The notes beneath the pieces are model-generated. The model was not told where the DNA came from and made no database searches. It saw only the letters and a program-made list of their open reading frames with translations. The position numbers and the translations under genes were made by a program. A DNA stretch of 64,000 bases, from assembly GCA_009731375.1 (NCBI GenBank), contig BJOX01000286.1, positions 480,629 through 544,628 on the forward strand. The letters are read 5' to 3'. Position 1 is the first letter of the stretch; every line of letters starts with the position of its first letter. The DNA comes from Paulinella micropora (Eukaryota > Cercozoa > Imbricatea > Euglyphida). This document shows positions 31,392 through 42,150 of the stretch, piece by piece.

Positions 31392-31665
31392 ATGTTATTA
31401 ATATTGCTATTCGTGTGCTCGGCTATGTCGCGGACTGCCTGCGATTTTTACTCGCGATACTCGGAAAAAAAGAATGAGAGTTGTGCTTATTGTATAAAGC
31501 AAGGTGTAGATACAGGGTTTAAGTGTGTTTTCATAAATAACGGAAATAATATGTGTCGTAGTTTTGATGAGGCACTGCCTTTGATGTGTGCGGGTGATAA
31601 TAGATGGTATATGACACATATATATGAATGTTNNNNNNNNNNTTTATGAATGCTCACTTCTTTGA
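31392..31665 (+). CDS. Small Cys-rich secreted or membrane-anchored protein
   Basis: ATG at 31392. The N-terminus MLLILLFVCSAMSRTA looks like a signal peptide; about eight cysteines follow (CDFYSRYSEKKNESCAYCI ... CVF ... CRS ... MCAG ... YEC). A 10-N gap at 31633-31642 is flanked by the same tatgaatg on both sides, so it is probably an artefactual gap, and the natural end is the TGA at 31663-31665 shortly after YEC. The cysteine content suggests a disulphide-stabilised extracellular domain resembling a PSI-type module, but that is uncertain. Function unknown. Confidence 0.5.
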
Positions 31666-31749
31666 GCTAGAAGGCGATGGAAGGCATATTCCTATGAGTA
31701 AGGTCAAAATTCCAACATAAGTATTAGCAACCTCACAAGGTAAGTTCTT

Positions 31750-32004
31750 TTAAGATAGCCTCACGATACAAAGGGATATAATGGCAATAATGATACCCAT
31801 TTGAAACAGATTCTTAATAAGTCGGCTGTCGGTCGGCCTGTTTTTTATACAACAACAATTCCAGTTATCTTCCAATTCGTGCTCTACTTTTTTTTCCTCG
31901 GTCTTTAGTTCTACTTCAAGAACACGAGACTTTAATTCGGGAGTTAGTTCGCCATCCATATCCTTAATATGTGGCGATATATGAAGTCGCGTATTATTGG
32001 ACAT
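31750..32004 (-). CDS. Small tail-anchored membrane protein
   Basis: 84 codons, ATG at 32004, overlapping the end of the upstream fibre gene by 11 bp. The charged N-terminal part (DGELTPELKSRVLEVELKTE) is followed by a CCC cluster (WNCCCIKN) and a C-terminal hydrophobic segment MGIIIAIISLCIV. This fits a tail-anchored or lipid-modified membrane protein. Its position after the fibre gene suggests a virion membrane or cell-surface role. I do not recognise the family. Confidence 0.5.
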   Translation of the reverse strand: MSNNTRLHISPHIKDMDGELTPELKSRVLEVELKTEEKKVEHELEDNWNCCCIKNRPTDSRLIKNLFQMGIIIAIISLCIVRLS

Positions 32005-35000
32005 TAGGTAAAACGACTGCTCTGATTTCAGAAAGTTGCTTAGATAGATCTTCTATAATAAGCATGAGATTATTATTTTGTTTTTCTAAATTAACTACCT
32101 TTTCTGATAATTGTTGAACCGCTTTAATTAACGGGGCAATAAACTCGGAATAACCTATACCATACCCGACATCACCACTATCAAGACATTTGACCTCTTC
32201 TGGATTAACACTCACACCTTTCAATTCTTATTCTTTTCTTTGCTTTGGACACGGCACCATAATTGTTTCTTTTATAAAACCGCCAAAATCTAGCATATCA
32301 TTTCTGTTAGTATTTCTTCTAATTCCTGTGCTATTAAGCCAGTCCTACATTTTTTTATCATCAATCATAGGATAGCAGACTGGATTTAACTTATTAATAA
32401 AATCTAAGCCTAAGCATTCCTTTATATCTTCTTTTTTTCTCCTGTCTGAATATTGCATTGGATTAGACAATACCCATAATTGTCCATCGCTTGCTTTCAA
32501 AGACATTAAAGCAGTATTTGAACTATTCTCCCATATGAACCCACTCGTTGAAGAATTATTCACTCTAAATCTAGAAGCATAAGAAGTTAATCCTCCGCCT
32601 ACTCCTCCTGCTGGTGCTGTTCCTCCATTTAATGCTTTATTTGCTCCAAACTGAGACATATAAATCCCCCATGCTGAATCAGCAGTATCACATACAAATA
32701 TTCCTCTCGCATTCGTCCCGTCTGTTTGTCCTTGAATTCCTATTTTCGCTCCATTATTAGTCGTGGTCGTTAGCATCCCAGAATATGTAATTCGCCGTTA
32801 TTAATCCACTGCTGTTATTGCCTTTGTTGTTAATAAGCATGCTGTATCAAGTTCAAGAGCCACAGACCAAGGAACAGCAGCCCCAACAATTTTCCCACTA
32901 TCATACAAAAATCTAAGTTTGTTGGACAATTTTTAATTAAAAAGTTTGAACTCGCATAACTTGATTTCCATCCCTCGCCATCTAAATAAGCATCAAAACC
33001 CATATTTATGCTATTATGTCCTAAATTAAATAGTCCAAATGTAGGATGTATATCTTCTGTTGTAATCGCTTGTATATGTGCTCCAGTTGTATTGTTATTA
33101 AATGTCCCATACAATTCGAAGCCTCCTGTTGTTCCTATTCCTTTTATTGTGTTTCCTACAATTATTGGTTTGCCTGTTGCTGTTGTTATTTTATCGCTTG
33201 CCGTTAATGTTGTTGTAGTCATGCCAGCAGTTGAAGTAATTGATGTTCCCGTTATTGTTCCAGCACTTGTTATGTTGTTTGAGTTCATATCTAAGCCCCC
33301 ATAAAACCGCATACCACCAGCATTGTTAAAACGGACAATGTCAGACGAAGCAGATTTATTATCTAAAAGTTTATATATATAAAGTCCCGCCCCTTTTACA
33401 TCAAATGCTACATTCGTGAATACATAACCTCTTTGGTTCGCCCTTCCACTTGTAGCAGTATTTAGAGTAAATAAGAAATATTGATAATCACCTGATATCT
33501 GTGAAAAGAATATATCTCCTCCATTTTGGTTTAATATCCTCGCCCCATTATATGTTATATTTCCACCATTAATGATAACTTGATTATTAAAATCAGCCGT
33601 TTGTGTTAAAGTTAGATATTTTATCACAGTGCTCGTCCAGTTGAATGTTTTAATTCCTGTTATTGTTTGGTCTCCTGTTAGTTTCACACAATTGTCATCA
33701 AGATATTGCCTATTTACCGCTTCATTCGCATTTTGTGGTGCTCCTAGATTAACAATCCTACTACTATTGCAATCTAAGCCAGTAGCATTAAACCACGAAA
33801 CAATCGTCCCGTCAATAATAAAACTTATTTTTTTCGCTGAAATTTCAAAATTATAATACGTATTTGTTTTCATATCCAAACTAGCAATTGACCCGATATT
33901 ACTGGTAGAATTAAAAACGATGAATGTGCCCTTTGTTGTTGAATTTATTGAATTTCCAGTTATTTCAACACCACTGCTATATGTCTTAATTCCTGCTATG
34001 GTTTGGTTTCCTGTTAGTTTCACATTTTGCCAGTCTTTTGTATCAACATAACTTTTATTTGCTCCATCTGTTGAAGCGGAAGGGTCTGCCAAGTTTGTTA
34101 TTTTGTTGTTATTCAAACTTAATGTTGTTCCAGTTGCGGTTATAATTAAATTATTACCTGAATATAACTCTACATATGAACCAGTTATTTGTATCGGATA
34201 CCAAGTCGCTGTTGCTGTTTTTTGTGCTGCAATCATTCCTATTTTTGTATCAAAGGCAATGCCAATACCATCAAAAGTAGTAGGATTGGATGAACCACTT
34301 ACTTCTAAAGTTAATGTAAATTTTTTATTCCCTGCTATGGTTTGGTCTCCTGTTAGTTTAACCACCGAAGTATCAAGAACAGAAACATCAACACCATCAA
34401 CAAGATTAACATTTGTTATGCTTTGGCTTTTCATATCAATCCCCGCACTCGCATTTATTATACTGCTAAATGTTTTAATTCCTCCTATGGTTTGGTCTCC
34501 TGTTAGTTTAATCACCGAAGTATCAAGAACAGAAACATCAACACCATCAACCAAATTAACCTTCGTTATACTTTGCCCTCCCATATTTAATCCCGCATTT
34601 GCCGTTATTAATCCACTCGCTGTTATTGCTTTCGCGGTTAATAAACCTGCTGTGTCGATTTCTATGGCTGTAGCCCAGAAAACGGGGTCTCCAACGACAT
34701 TTCCACTACCATATAAAATTTTTAATTTGTCATTATATTTATAAATCATAAAGTATGAATTTGCGTAACTTGATTCCCATCCAACAGAACCCATATAAGC
34801 ATCAAAGGCTAAACTTATAGTATCGTGTTGTAAATTGATTAATGAAAAAGTAGGATAATTCTCTTGTGATGTAATTGCTTGCATATGCGCACCACCAGTG
34901 AAATCACCATAATTACCATACAATTCTAAACCACCAGTCGCACCCATTCTTTTTGTTGATCTGCCTATGATTATTGGTTTCCCATACCATGTTGATATTT

Positions 35001-35580
35001 TGTCAATATATATTTTAGCCCCTGCTATGGTTTGGTCTCCTGTTAGTTTAACCACCGAGCCATCAAGAACAGAAACATCAATGCCATCAACAAGATTTAC
35101 ATTTGTTATGCTTTGCCCTCCCATATTTAATGTTCCCGTCATATTGAAAATTCCATCTAATCTTAGAAAGGGTGATGTCGTATTTCTCCATTGCCCTGTG
35201 CTATAAATAAGCAATTGATTGCTGTTGGGTGTGCCTGTTATTGTTACATCCGTTAATTTATCTAATTCAAAGTCGCTTATATAACTTGAAGATAATGTAG
35301 CAAATGAAGTATTGCCCAACCCATCTGTTTTTAATACTTGATTAGCCGTGCCGTCCGCTAATGGTAAATCGTATTCGTTATTAATGGACACATAACCAGT
35401 ATCAGATATCAAAAAAGAGGAGTTATTATTTCGCGATGATAATGTTATGTCGTCAGTCCTTGCTTGTATTGAGTTTGCTTCAATATGATCGCCATATAAT
35501 ACTCCATCAATTTCTAAATTCTCATCCACTATGACAGAGCCGTAAAAATGATATGTCCATGCATTGCCCAAATGGTTCAT
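31994..35580 (-). CDS. Long fibre protein with C-terminal S74-type chaperone domain (frameshifted 3' part)
   Basis: ATG at 35580. The first 916 codons (to 32830) are one open frame. The C-terminal part continues in other frames through 32776-32345 and 32224-31994, with shifts near 32800, 32335, 32280 and 32225. The shaft has five copies of a VKLTGDQTIAGIKTF-type unit (near 33648, 33993, 34333, 34487 and 35022) with linking SITNVNLVDGVDVSVLD units, as in trimeric tail fibres. The end has SDRRKKEDIKE, then GLIAQELEEILTE, then YSEFIAPLIKAVQQLSEKV, the typical peptidase S74 intramolecular chaperone: it trimerises the fibre and cleaves itself at the conserved Ser. About 1,195 aa. It probably binds host surface glycans. 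It is the best-preserved large gene of the element. Confidence 0.72.
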
Positions 35581-35632
35581 AATTTAATAGAATTATTTTA
35601 TATTGTAGAATATATATTTAGTCTTTTAAAAA
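35581..35632. promoter_or_regulatory. Divergent 52-bp promoter region
   Basis: AT-rich spacer between the start codons of the fibre gene (minus, 35580) and the gene at 35633 (plus). It contains ttttatattgtagaatatat. Two virion-type genes would share this region. Confidence 0.35.
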
Positions 35633-36274
35633 ATGAATATATTCGGCCGATCGCAAGAACAGCAGTCAATAGATACTAAAACTATTGCAATCACTGCTAC
35701 TCCAACGCTGACACGAGTTATTCAAAATGTGTATAACTCTACAGCACTCAGATCCGCAATGACTGGCACATCATTTACAACTCTTGACACATCGGGAGTT
35801 GGTAGCAAAACGATATCCAATTTAGCAGTTGGTCAGTATATAATTGTCTCTTTTTCGGGCTGTTTAACAATGGCGGCAAATCCAGTGGGCAATGGGTCTT
35901 TTCAATTTCAATTTTATTTTGATGATGGTAAATATGCTTATAGTCTTGAAACTGAAATAACTGATTATTTTCCTGCTTTTAGCAACGAGGAGTTTAGTTG
36001 TGAATGGATTATTCAAAAAACAACAACAACACAAGTTCTTTTGGCGTGGGAGATTACAACCCCCAGCAATGATATAAGCGGACAAACGGTTAAAAAAACG
36101 GGTCGTATTGAAACTTATCCAACTAACAGAATTTATGTAACCTCAGAAGGCGCGGGCATTTCATTAAATGTTTATTATAAATCAAGAAATGCCGACAAGC
36201 CTGTTTCATTCAACCCATCATTTTTCAAAATTGATGTTATGAAGGATATAGCACTAACCGCCGCTTACACATGA
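35633..36274 (+). CDS. Putative virion protein, unknown
   Basis: 213 codons, ATG at 35633, intact. It starts MNIFGRSQEQQS, like the fibre-type protein at 16906 (MSLFGQSTNT). The rest is Thr/Ser/Ile-rich with predicted beta strands (YIIVSFSGCLTMAANPVGNG, FQFQFYFDDGKYAYSLETEI) and no membrane segment, in keeping with a small jelly-roll or fibre-head protein. Its 3' end overlaps the convergent gene at 36265 by 10 bp. The role is inferred from composition and context only. Confidence 0.42.
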   Translation: MNIFGRSQEQQSIDTKTIAITATPTLTRVIQNVYNSTALRSAMTGTSFTTLDTSGVGSKTISNLAVGQYIIVSFSGCLTMAANPVGNGSFQFQFYFDDGKYAYSLETEITDYFPAFSNEEFSCEWIIQKTTTTQVLLAWEITTPSNDISGQTVKKTGRIETYPTNRIYVTSEGAGISLNVYYKSRNADKPVSFNPSFFKIDVMKDIALTAAYT

Positions 36275-36923
36275 AACCTGTCATACATATCTTTTAGTGT
36301 CGTGAGTTTGCCCTCGTGTTGAGATAAAACATCGCGGAAAAATGTCTTATAATCTAACTTACCATATTTAAGAATAGGGCGTTGGTCTGGTGGTATGTAT
36401 GCGTATCTACTCTCGTGCCATTTCTTCATATCCTCCTGCATTGTCGTGCGGTCTTCCACTTTCATATACAAGAAACTAAACGGGTCTTTTGATACTTTCA
36501 AATGTGCCGTTATTATTTCATAGCAAATATACCCGTTCTCGGGCGGATTCCGCTTTGCTTTAATCGGTGTTTTCTTTTCCTTCGTTGGTATGGATGCTTC
36601 TAAAACTGGTAATTCTTTTTTTGCCAATTCTTCTCCTACATTCGTGTTGATTTCGGTGATACCAGTTTCCTTCAAATCACTTTCTTTAAAGGGTGTAAAT
36701 TCTTCTATTGTTTCTGGTTCGTCATTAAAAACTACCTTCTTCAATGTATCAACAGAGGGTAATACAACTTCAACATTATCACCCTGCGGGGGTTGTTCGG
36801 GTCGGTATTTTCGTAAAATGCGATGATTTCAGGATTGAGCGATTTGCTTGTTGGCAGTTTTATGTCGCTACTTAAATGAGTCCATTTTTCTATTTGACTT
36901 AGATAATCCTTTTTGGTTGCCAT
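36265..36923 (-). CDS. Unknown protein (one frameshift at a C-run)
   Basis: ATG at 36923 (MATKKDYLSQIEKWTHLSSD). The frame breaks at the ggggg run at 36786-36790 and continues as NVEVVLPSVDTLKKVVFNDE to the stop at 36265, giving about 220 aa. The C-terminal half (YICYEIITAHLKVSKDPFSF ... YKTFFRDVLSQHEGKL) looks like a compact folded domain. It is located directly downstream of the primase-helicase on the same strand, so a replication accessory role is possible. No family recognised. Confidence 0.42.
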
Positions 36924-36967
36924 GTTATATATAAGCATAACAAAAAAAAATCCGTTTTTTATATTGT

Positions 36968-39422
36968 TTATTCATTGTCATCGTCGTCGTCATCGTCAAA
37001 AGCCCATTCATTATCACCATAAATAACCTTCCATTGATTTTTACACTCTTCTAATGTTGGTAAATCTACGTATCTAACTCGCGCGCCTGCTTCCATCATT
37101 TTCTTCTTTTCTACCATATTTGGCATTAGTTTTCTAAGACTAGTCCAGAAACTAACCCGCGAAGTGTGCGGGTCATTTGCATTTGCTTTATACACATCAT
37201 ACAATTCTTCTTTTGAAACTTCTTCACCAAAACGAATTCCTGGAAATTGGTTTGTAATATATCCCAAGTTCAAGCAATCTAACCACCACTTTCTCAACTT
37301 TGAAAGAGATTTTACTTTTTGTTCTCGTAGCCCCTTCGTGATGATTGTTTCGCGATCGTTAAACTCGCTGAGGTCTCTTTCAAGAAGAAACTTTGCCAGT
37401 CGTTGCCTGTCAATAGATCTAATATCCGCAATCACTTTTCTCTTTTCGTCTGTTTTCATGAGTGCCAGTTCATCAGAAACTTCAAGGACAAGCCATCGTT
37501 GCTCTGTGGTGCCCGCTGGCACTACCCATTCTTCGTTTGAAGCAAGGACTAGAAATAACATATTTTCTAATGTTAGATTTGGTAAATATTTTTGTTTAAG
37601 AGTGAGCGTGTTTTCTGATACGAGTTTCTTAATTGTTCCCGCTCGTTCTTTATCACCACCCCAAACTATTTCGTCCATAAATACTACGATTGCTTTTGCG
37701 AGTTGCGCATTGAAATCGCCTAATATTTCTTTAACGTCGGACGGCTGGAAGTAATAATCGGCACCTATTATGTCTTTGAATATTTCAAGAATAATACCCT
37801 TACCTGCTCGTTCAGTGCTTGTCAAAACTAATGATAAGTGTAGTTTTTGCCACGGCTTTTGGTAAATGCTCGCAAACATATCAAGCACCTTTTTATATGT
37901 GTCCTGCCTTCCCCCACACCATCTGTTTAGGATATGTTGAAAGAATGCTTCATTTTTTTCGTCTTCTGCCGTGAATGATTTCACGTCTTTTAATGTGTCC
38001 GCTGGAATTTCAAAACCCTTAAACAAGTTATAAAACCCTTGTTTGTCGTTATCAAAGTATACCTTGGGTCAAAGATTACGTCATTTACTTCGCGTCTTTT
38101 TGGGTGTGTAGTCCACATTTTATACAAATCAACAACGTTCAATTTAGCGGAGGTTTTACCTAGTGCTATCCAGTCCTCCTTTGATAGATTGGTCTTTACT
38201 CTTTTTTGTCTTTGAAGAATGATTCCATTGCTGATTCCGTCTTATAGCGGAATACCTTTTTGCCTTTTGAATCAACATATTCTTCAATTATAGCGGGCTT
38301 GGCTAAATTAGCAAAAGTGTATGATTCATTCATCCAGGCCAAAGCAGTGTCTATCAATTCTTTGAATTTTTCTAAACTATTACATTCGCTGGCGAGTCGG
38401 CGCAGGTCATCAATCGTGTTGATATTGCGGACGATAGGGGGTGATAATTCGTGAATTTTCATGCCTTTACCCTCGCAACTACTATCGTGGCAGTAGAAAT
38501 ACAGCCCGTCTCTTCTCCATACTACATAGCAATTGTCGCTTTTATTTTCTTCCCCGTTGATAACACATACTCGTGTCCCTATGGTTTTTAAAACAAACAT
38601 TCTCTGCTTTATTTCAACAATTTCTGCATTTGGTATTTTGCTGAGTATAATTTCGCGTATTTCGTCCAATGTGATATGTTGATATCGCTTCAAAGTTGTA
38701 TATTCGGGAATTTTGATGTCGTAAAATGTATTGTCATCGGGGCGCATAATCAGATAATCGTCAATGTCCACATCTTGTAGCAGTTTCAAGTTGTTTGTTT
38801 TTGGTGTGTATAAATACGGAAGCAAAACGCGGTCGCTATCCTCTTTATGAGAGTAGATAGTGCGGAAAGCCCTGTTTTTGTTACAGACGGAAATATCAAG
38901 TATGGTTCGCAACTCAATATTCTTGTCGGCTCGTTCAAATGTGAAGCAAAGGTCGGGATAATCTTTTTCAATCACCACTTCCACATACTTCCAAAACTCT
39001 TTTTGTGTTTCGCAGTTTTTAAACACCAAGCCGTTATCGTAAGAAAAATGGCACGACATTTTACCATTCTTGCTCGCGTCCAAGTATTTGGCTTTTTTGG
39101 GATTATACTTCAAGCCTACACTAGCAAATACATTTTCCATAAGCGTGTTCCACCGCTCATACATTTTTTCGCGTGAGATTGATAATTCATCGCCATCAAT
39201 GTCGGCAAACATTCGTTGGGGTTTGTTTTCCATTAATACTTTGTAGTATTGCTTTTGGTCATCGGGCGTTTTTTCAATCAATTCAATGAAATCCTCTTGG
39301 CATGGCACGATGGTAAATTGTTTATTTCCCCACTTGATAAGAACCACATCAAGTGATTTATCTCTCAGTGCTTCTTCTTGTTTCCAATACTATTGTCCAT
39401 TGGTCAGTGTCGGCGCGGTCAT
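36968..39422 (-). CDS. AEP primase-SF3 helicase fusion (nonsense codon and two frameshifts)
   Basis: ATG at 39422 (MTAPTLTNGQ). An in-frame TAG at 39390-39392 interrupts the N-terminus; the same frame then runs to 38196. Shifts near 38200 and 38060 connect to the helicase part ending at 36968; total about 818 codons. The primase part shows RMFADIDGDE (metal-binding DxD), KMSCHFSYDN (catalytic His) and a Cys/His zinc-like YCHDSSC. The helicase part shows LTSTERAGKGIILEIF (Walker A variant), AIVVFMDEIVWGGDK (Walker B) and FLVLASNEEWVVPAGTTEQR (motif C region), typical of D5-like SF3 helicases. It would prime and unwind the viral genome. The C-terminus is acidic (DDDDDDDNE). No polymerase B accompanies it, so replication would use the host polymerase or a primase-polymerase activity. 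Confidence 0.75.
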
Positions 39423-39618
39423 ATTATATAGTCGCTCGGATCTTTTTTATAAAAATAAATTAATTATTCTATATATCCGTATATCCATGTATGATGTTAT
39501 CCTTAATAGGAAATTATAATTTTTATATATATCGTTATGACAAAAAAAAACAACTTGGTTCTTTTCTTACTTATTCAAGCACCCGCATTTAATAAATCCT
39601 TTGTATTGTCCGCAATGT

Positions 39619-39957
39619 TCAATACTTCAATCTATTTATTAAGCAGGCTTTGTGATAATACTTGTCCCTGTTCGGATACTTTTCCACTACCTTTTTTGGA
39701 ATTGCCCTATTGCTTTTACAATAGCAACAGAATTTAATGTTTGGATTGTCAATGGTGCGGATGAGCAATGACAGGTCTTCGTTCATTTTGTCGTTTTCAA
39801 ACCGCTTAATACATTCAGAGCCTAGCACCATTTCGTTTCCGTTTTTTACATTTTTAATGATGTAATTCTTTGTAATCTCGTGCGAGCAACAACAATATTG
39901 GACACCTCTCACCGCCGATCGTATTGGACACCTCTCACCGCCGATCGTATTGGACAT
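39619..39957 (-). CDS. Small multi-cysteine zinc-binding protein
   Basis: Open frame of 112 codons with ATG at 39957. The conserved-looking core is YCCCSHEITKNYIIKNVKNG, LGSECIKRF, then FCCYCKSNRAI and CLINR. The C..H...(I/V)xNxxNG...LGSxCIxxF plan recurs in small zinc-binding proteins of giant viruses and their relatives. The first ~20 codons are encoded by a 26-bp tandem duplication (39896-39947), so the natural start may differ. Function unknown. Confidence 0.5.
   Translation of the reverse strand: MSNTIGGERCPIRSAVRGVQYCCCSHEITKNYIIKNVKNGNEMVLGSECIKRFENDKMNEDLSLLIRTIDNPNIKFCCYCKSNRAIPKKVVEKYPNRDKYYHKACLINRLKY
39896..39947. repeat. 26-bp tandem duplication
   Basis: Unit tattggacacctctcaccgc plus cgatcg, twice in direct tandem and followed by tattggaca. 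It is GC-richer than the surrounding viral DNA and falls at the 5' end of the zinc-binding gene. Confidence 0.9.
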
Positions 39958-40138
39958 ATGAAGACAACTTCATTTGGATTACGTGAATGGAAATTACTTC
40001 TTAAATCTATTCAATGCAGTTTCGTTTATATCGCCCGATGGAAAGTGGAACACGGCCGACTGGAAACTTGTAGATTCTATGGAAAAAGGGAAAGAACGGT
40101 TTATATAATGGTATATATATTTATATATATAAAATAAA

Positions 40139-40366
40139 TTATATATTGTTTAACATACTATTACGAAAAGCCCTTAATTCAAGCAATTCCGCTTTTTGTT
40201 TTTCGTATTTCTCCTTCCGCAGTAATTTTATTCTCTCTTGGTTCTTATAATAGTATGCCTTCGCATTTTCCCTATGCTTATCAGGATGAGCCTTCAAAAA
40301 TGCTTTTGCCCTTTCCCTTCTCCGTTGAACGATTTCTTCCTTGGTGAATTGAGGTGTCCTTGGCAT
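40139..40366 (-). CDS. Small basic helical protein
   Basis: 75 codons, ATG at 40366 next to the TIR boundary, intact. Sequence type KEEIVQRRRERAKAFLKAHP ... KHRENAKAYYYKNQERIKLL is Arg/Lys-rich and helical, loosely like the TIR-encoded repeat protein (K..ENxKxYYxKNxEKI). It may be a shorter relative of that family with nucleic-acid-binding potential. No function known. Confidence 0.5.
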   Translation of the reverse strand: MPRTPQFTKEEIVQRRRERAKAFLKAHPDKHRENAKAYYYKNQERIKLLRKEKYEKQKAELLELRAFRNSMLNNI

Positions 40367-40440
40367 TATGTCTCTTATATATATAATTATATTATTTTAA
40401 TTATTTTAAATAGAAAATCCGCCCGTCTTCAAAAATACGA

Positions 40441-40752
40441 AAACGCCGTTGTGGCGACTCGGACACTTGAGAGTGGTATTGAGCATGCTATGTGCGACAA
40501 TTCTTCTTAGTATTAATAGTGTCCAGGGTTGTCCGAGTCCGACCCTTTTTTTTTTAAAGAAATTTTTGGAGTGTATAGTAGAGAGTACCCCCCCCTCTCG
40601 GAAAATTTATTTATTTTTAATAAAAGGTCGGACAGGTCGGACAGGTGAAATAGGAAGAAGTATTATACAATAAATATTGAAATTCAATAACCGAAAAGTG
40701 GCCGACCTTTGAAAAACCGACTCGGACACGGCCGACCTTAAGGTCGGACAGC
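40441..40752. promoter_or_regulatory. Cluster of GTCCGA/TCGGAC motifs in right TIR
   Basis: Mirror of 14674-14980: tandem ggtcggacaggtcggacagg, gtccgagtccgacc, ggccgacctt, cgactcggacacggccgacc and ttaaggtcggac. The array lies upstream of the TIR-encoded repeat-protein gene (start 40883), so it could be its control region as well as a replication or resolution site. Confidence 0.55.
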
Positions 40753-40882
40753 AACAGGAGAAGATATTTTCACTCGCCCTGCTCTTATATTCATCCTTTC
40801 GTTTGCTATGCACGCCCGCTCTTTTCCTCACTCATTGAATTATATATTAAGTATTAAACACATACTATGTATAGTATAAAGT

Positions 40883-41314
40883 ATGAGTTATACCATAGAA
40901 GAACTAAAGGTTTTTCTAAACGCCCCCGATCCCCGACAGCAACGATACATGGAAAGATATCAAATGAAACACAAGGAGAGGCTTAAAGAACAGCGAAAAA
41001 AATATAGGGAAAATAACAAGGAGAAGGTTAAAGAACAGCAAAAAAAATATAGAGAAGCAAATAAGGACAAGATAAATAAACAGCGAAGGGAATATTATAC
41101 ATTAAATAAGGATAAGATCCAAGAGCAACAAAAGAAATACAGAGACACTAATAAGGAAATATTAGATAAATACAAAGAAGAATATCTCAAGCAGAAAGAG
41201 GAAGAGGCAGAGAAGCAGAAAGAGGAGCAGATGGAGAAAATGACGGAGGAGCAGAGAGAGGAGCAGAGAGAAATGGAATCTACTATTGAATTTTTAAGAT
41301 GCCTTCAATTTTGA
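40883..41314 (+). CDS. TIR-encoded basic coiled-coil repeat protein (right copy)
   Basis: Identical 143-codon product to the gene at 14110-14541, in mirror orientation and transcribed toward the right end. Same 15-residue KEQxKKYREANKDKI-type repeats. Function unknown. Confidence 0.7.
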   Translation: MSYTIEELKVFLNAPDPRQQRYMERYQMKHKERLKEQRKKYRENNKEKVKEQQKKYREANKDKINKQRREYYTLNKDKIQEQQKKYRDTNKEILDKYKEEYLKQKEEEAEKQKEEQMEKMTEEQREEQREMESTIEFLRCLQF

Positions 41315-41594
41315 TCACATTAGCAAAATAATATCGTTATGGCTGAGCCGATGCCACCAATTTTGGTCAAAAAAGGAAAAGGATAAAATATTCCAGAATT
41401 CTAGAAAATTCTATTTCCGGGAATATCACCAGCAACACCCCAACACCGCGGTGTTGGGCTGTTTGTAGGCTAAAAACAGAAAATCAGAATTCTGTCTGGA
41501 CAGGTTTTTCATTCAAACTATGTCCTTACTTCCGCGAGAAAATATTTTTTTTGTATTTTTTATGTGTATCCCCCCTACCCCCCCNNNNNNNNNN

Positions 41595-41950
41595 GTCCAA
41601 CCGCAAAGTGTGAAACAAGCACAGAAAACAGAAAAACCAACATTTGACACATAGAAAACATACATAGAAATCAAAAAAGTGTCAAATGTTTAACGTAAAT
41701 TTATCAAACTAAGCACATTAAGAGAGATTACGACGAAAAGACACATAAACCATATACACGCAGTTTATATATATTTTTATGAAATAAAAATATGGTTTAT
41801 GTGTCTTTTCGTCGTAATCTCTCTTAATGTGCTTAGTTTGATAAATTTACGTTAAACATTTGACACTTTTTTGATTTCTATGTATGTTTTCTATGTGTCA
41901 AATGTTGGTTTTTCTGTTTTCTGTGCTTGTTTCACACTTTGCGGTTGGAC
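41595..41950. repeat. Right terminal palindrome with 34-nt loop
   Basis: Arms 41595-41755 and 41790-41950 are perfect reverse complements (161 nt each). The 34-nt centre (41756-41789, acacgcagtttatatatatt...) is asymmetric and is the reverse complement of the left centre. The left arm starts at an N gap, so the arm may be longer. The outer 54 nt (gtccaaccgcaaagtgtg...) are missing from the left-end copy as assembled. Confidence 0.93.
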
Positions 41951-41967
41951 AAGTCCTGTATGCATAA

Positions 41968-41999
<32 letters not shown>

Positions 42000-42007
42000 G
42001 TAACAAC

Positions 42008-42076
42008 CCGTTCCCCATCGTCATCCACGAAGGCGACCTTAACATCGGCCTCTTCTGAGTTATCGCTGTTCACATC
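42008..42076 (-). CDS. Possible host exon, acidic, next to the provirus
   Basis: On the minus strand a pyrimidine-rich tract ends in cccgcag (just above 42076), and 23 open codons (DVNSDNSEEADVKVAFVDDD then GER) run to a gttgtt donor at 42007. It resembles exon-like sequence at 56510-56630 (EVNQSDSSDDEADLVQ). If it is an exon, its intron would contain the whole provirus. Family unknown. Confidence 0.35.
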
Positions 42077-42089
42077 CTGCGGGGGAGGG

Positions 42090-42106
42090 GGGGAGGTGTA
42101 GGGAAG

Positions 42107-42150
<44 letters not shown>

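Larger units (their letters stand above)
40368..41584 (-). repeat. Right terminal inverted repeat (about 1.2 kb)
   Basis: Mirror copy of 13840-15055 with only a handful of substitutions. The near identity means recent integration, gene conversion between ends, or both. It ends in CCCCCCTACCCCCCC before a 10-N gap (41585-41594). Confidence 0.93.

Noticed and set aside
33008-35206. Plus-strand frames of 98, 213 and 79 codons
   Set aside because: Antisense shadows of the intact fibre gene, produced by its repeated shaft units.
37164-37754. 196-codon plus-strand frame
   Set aside because: Antisense shadow of the primase-helicase gene; no family features.
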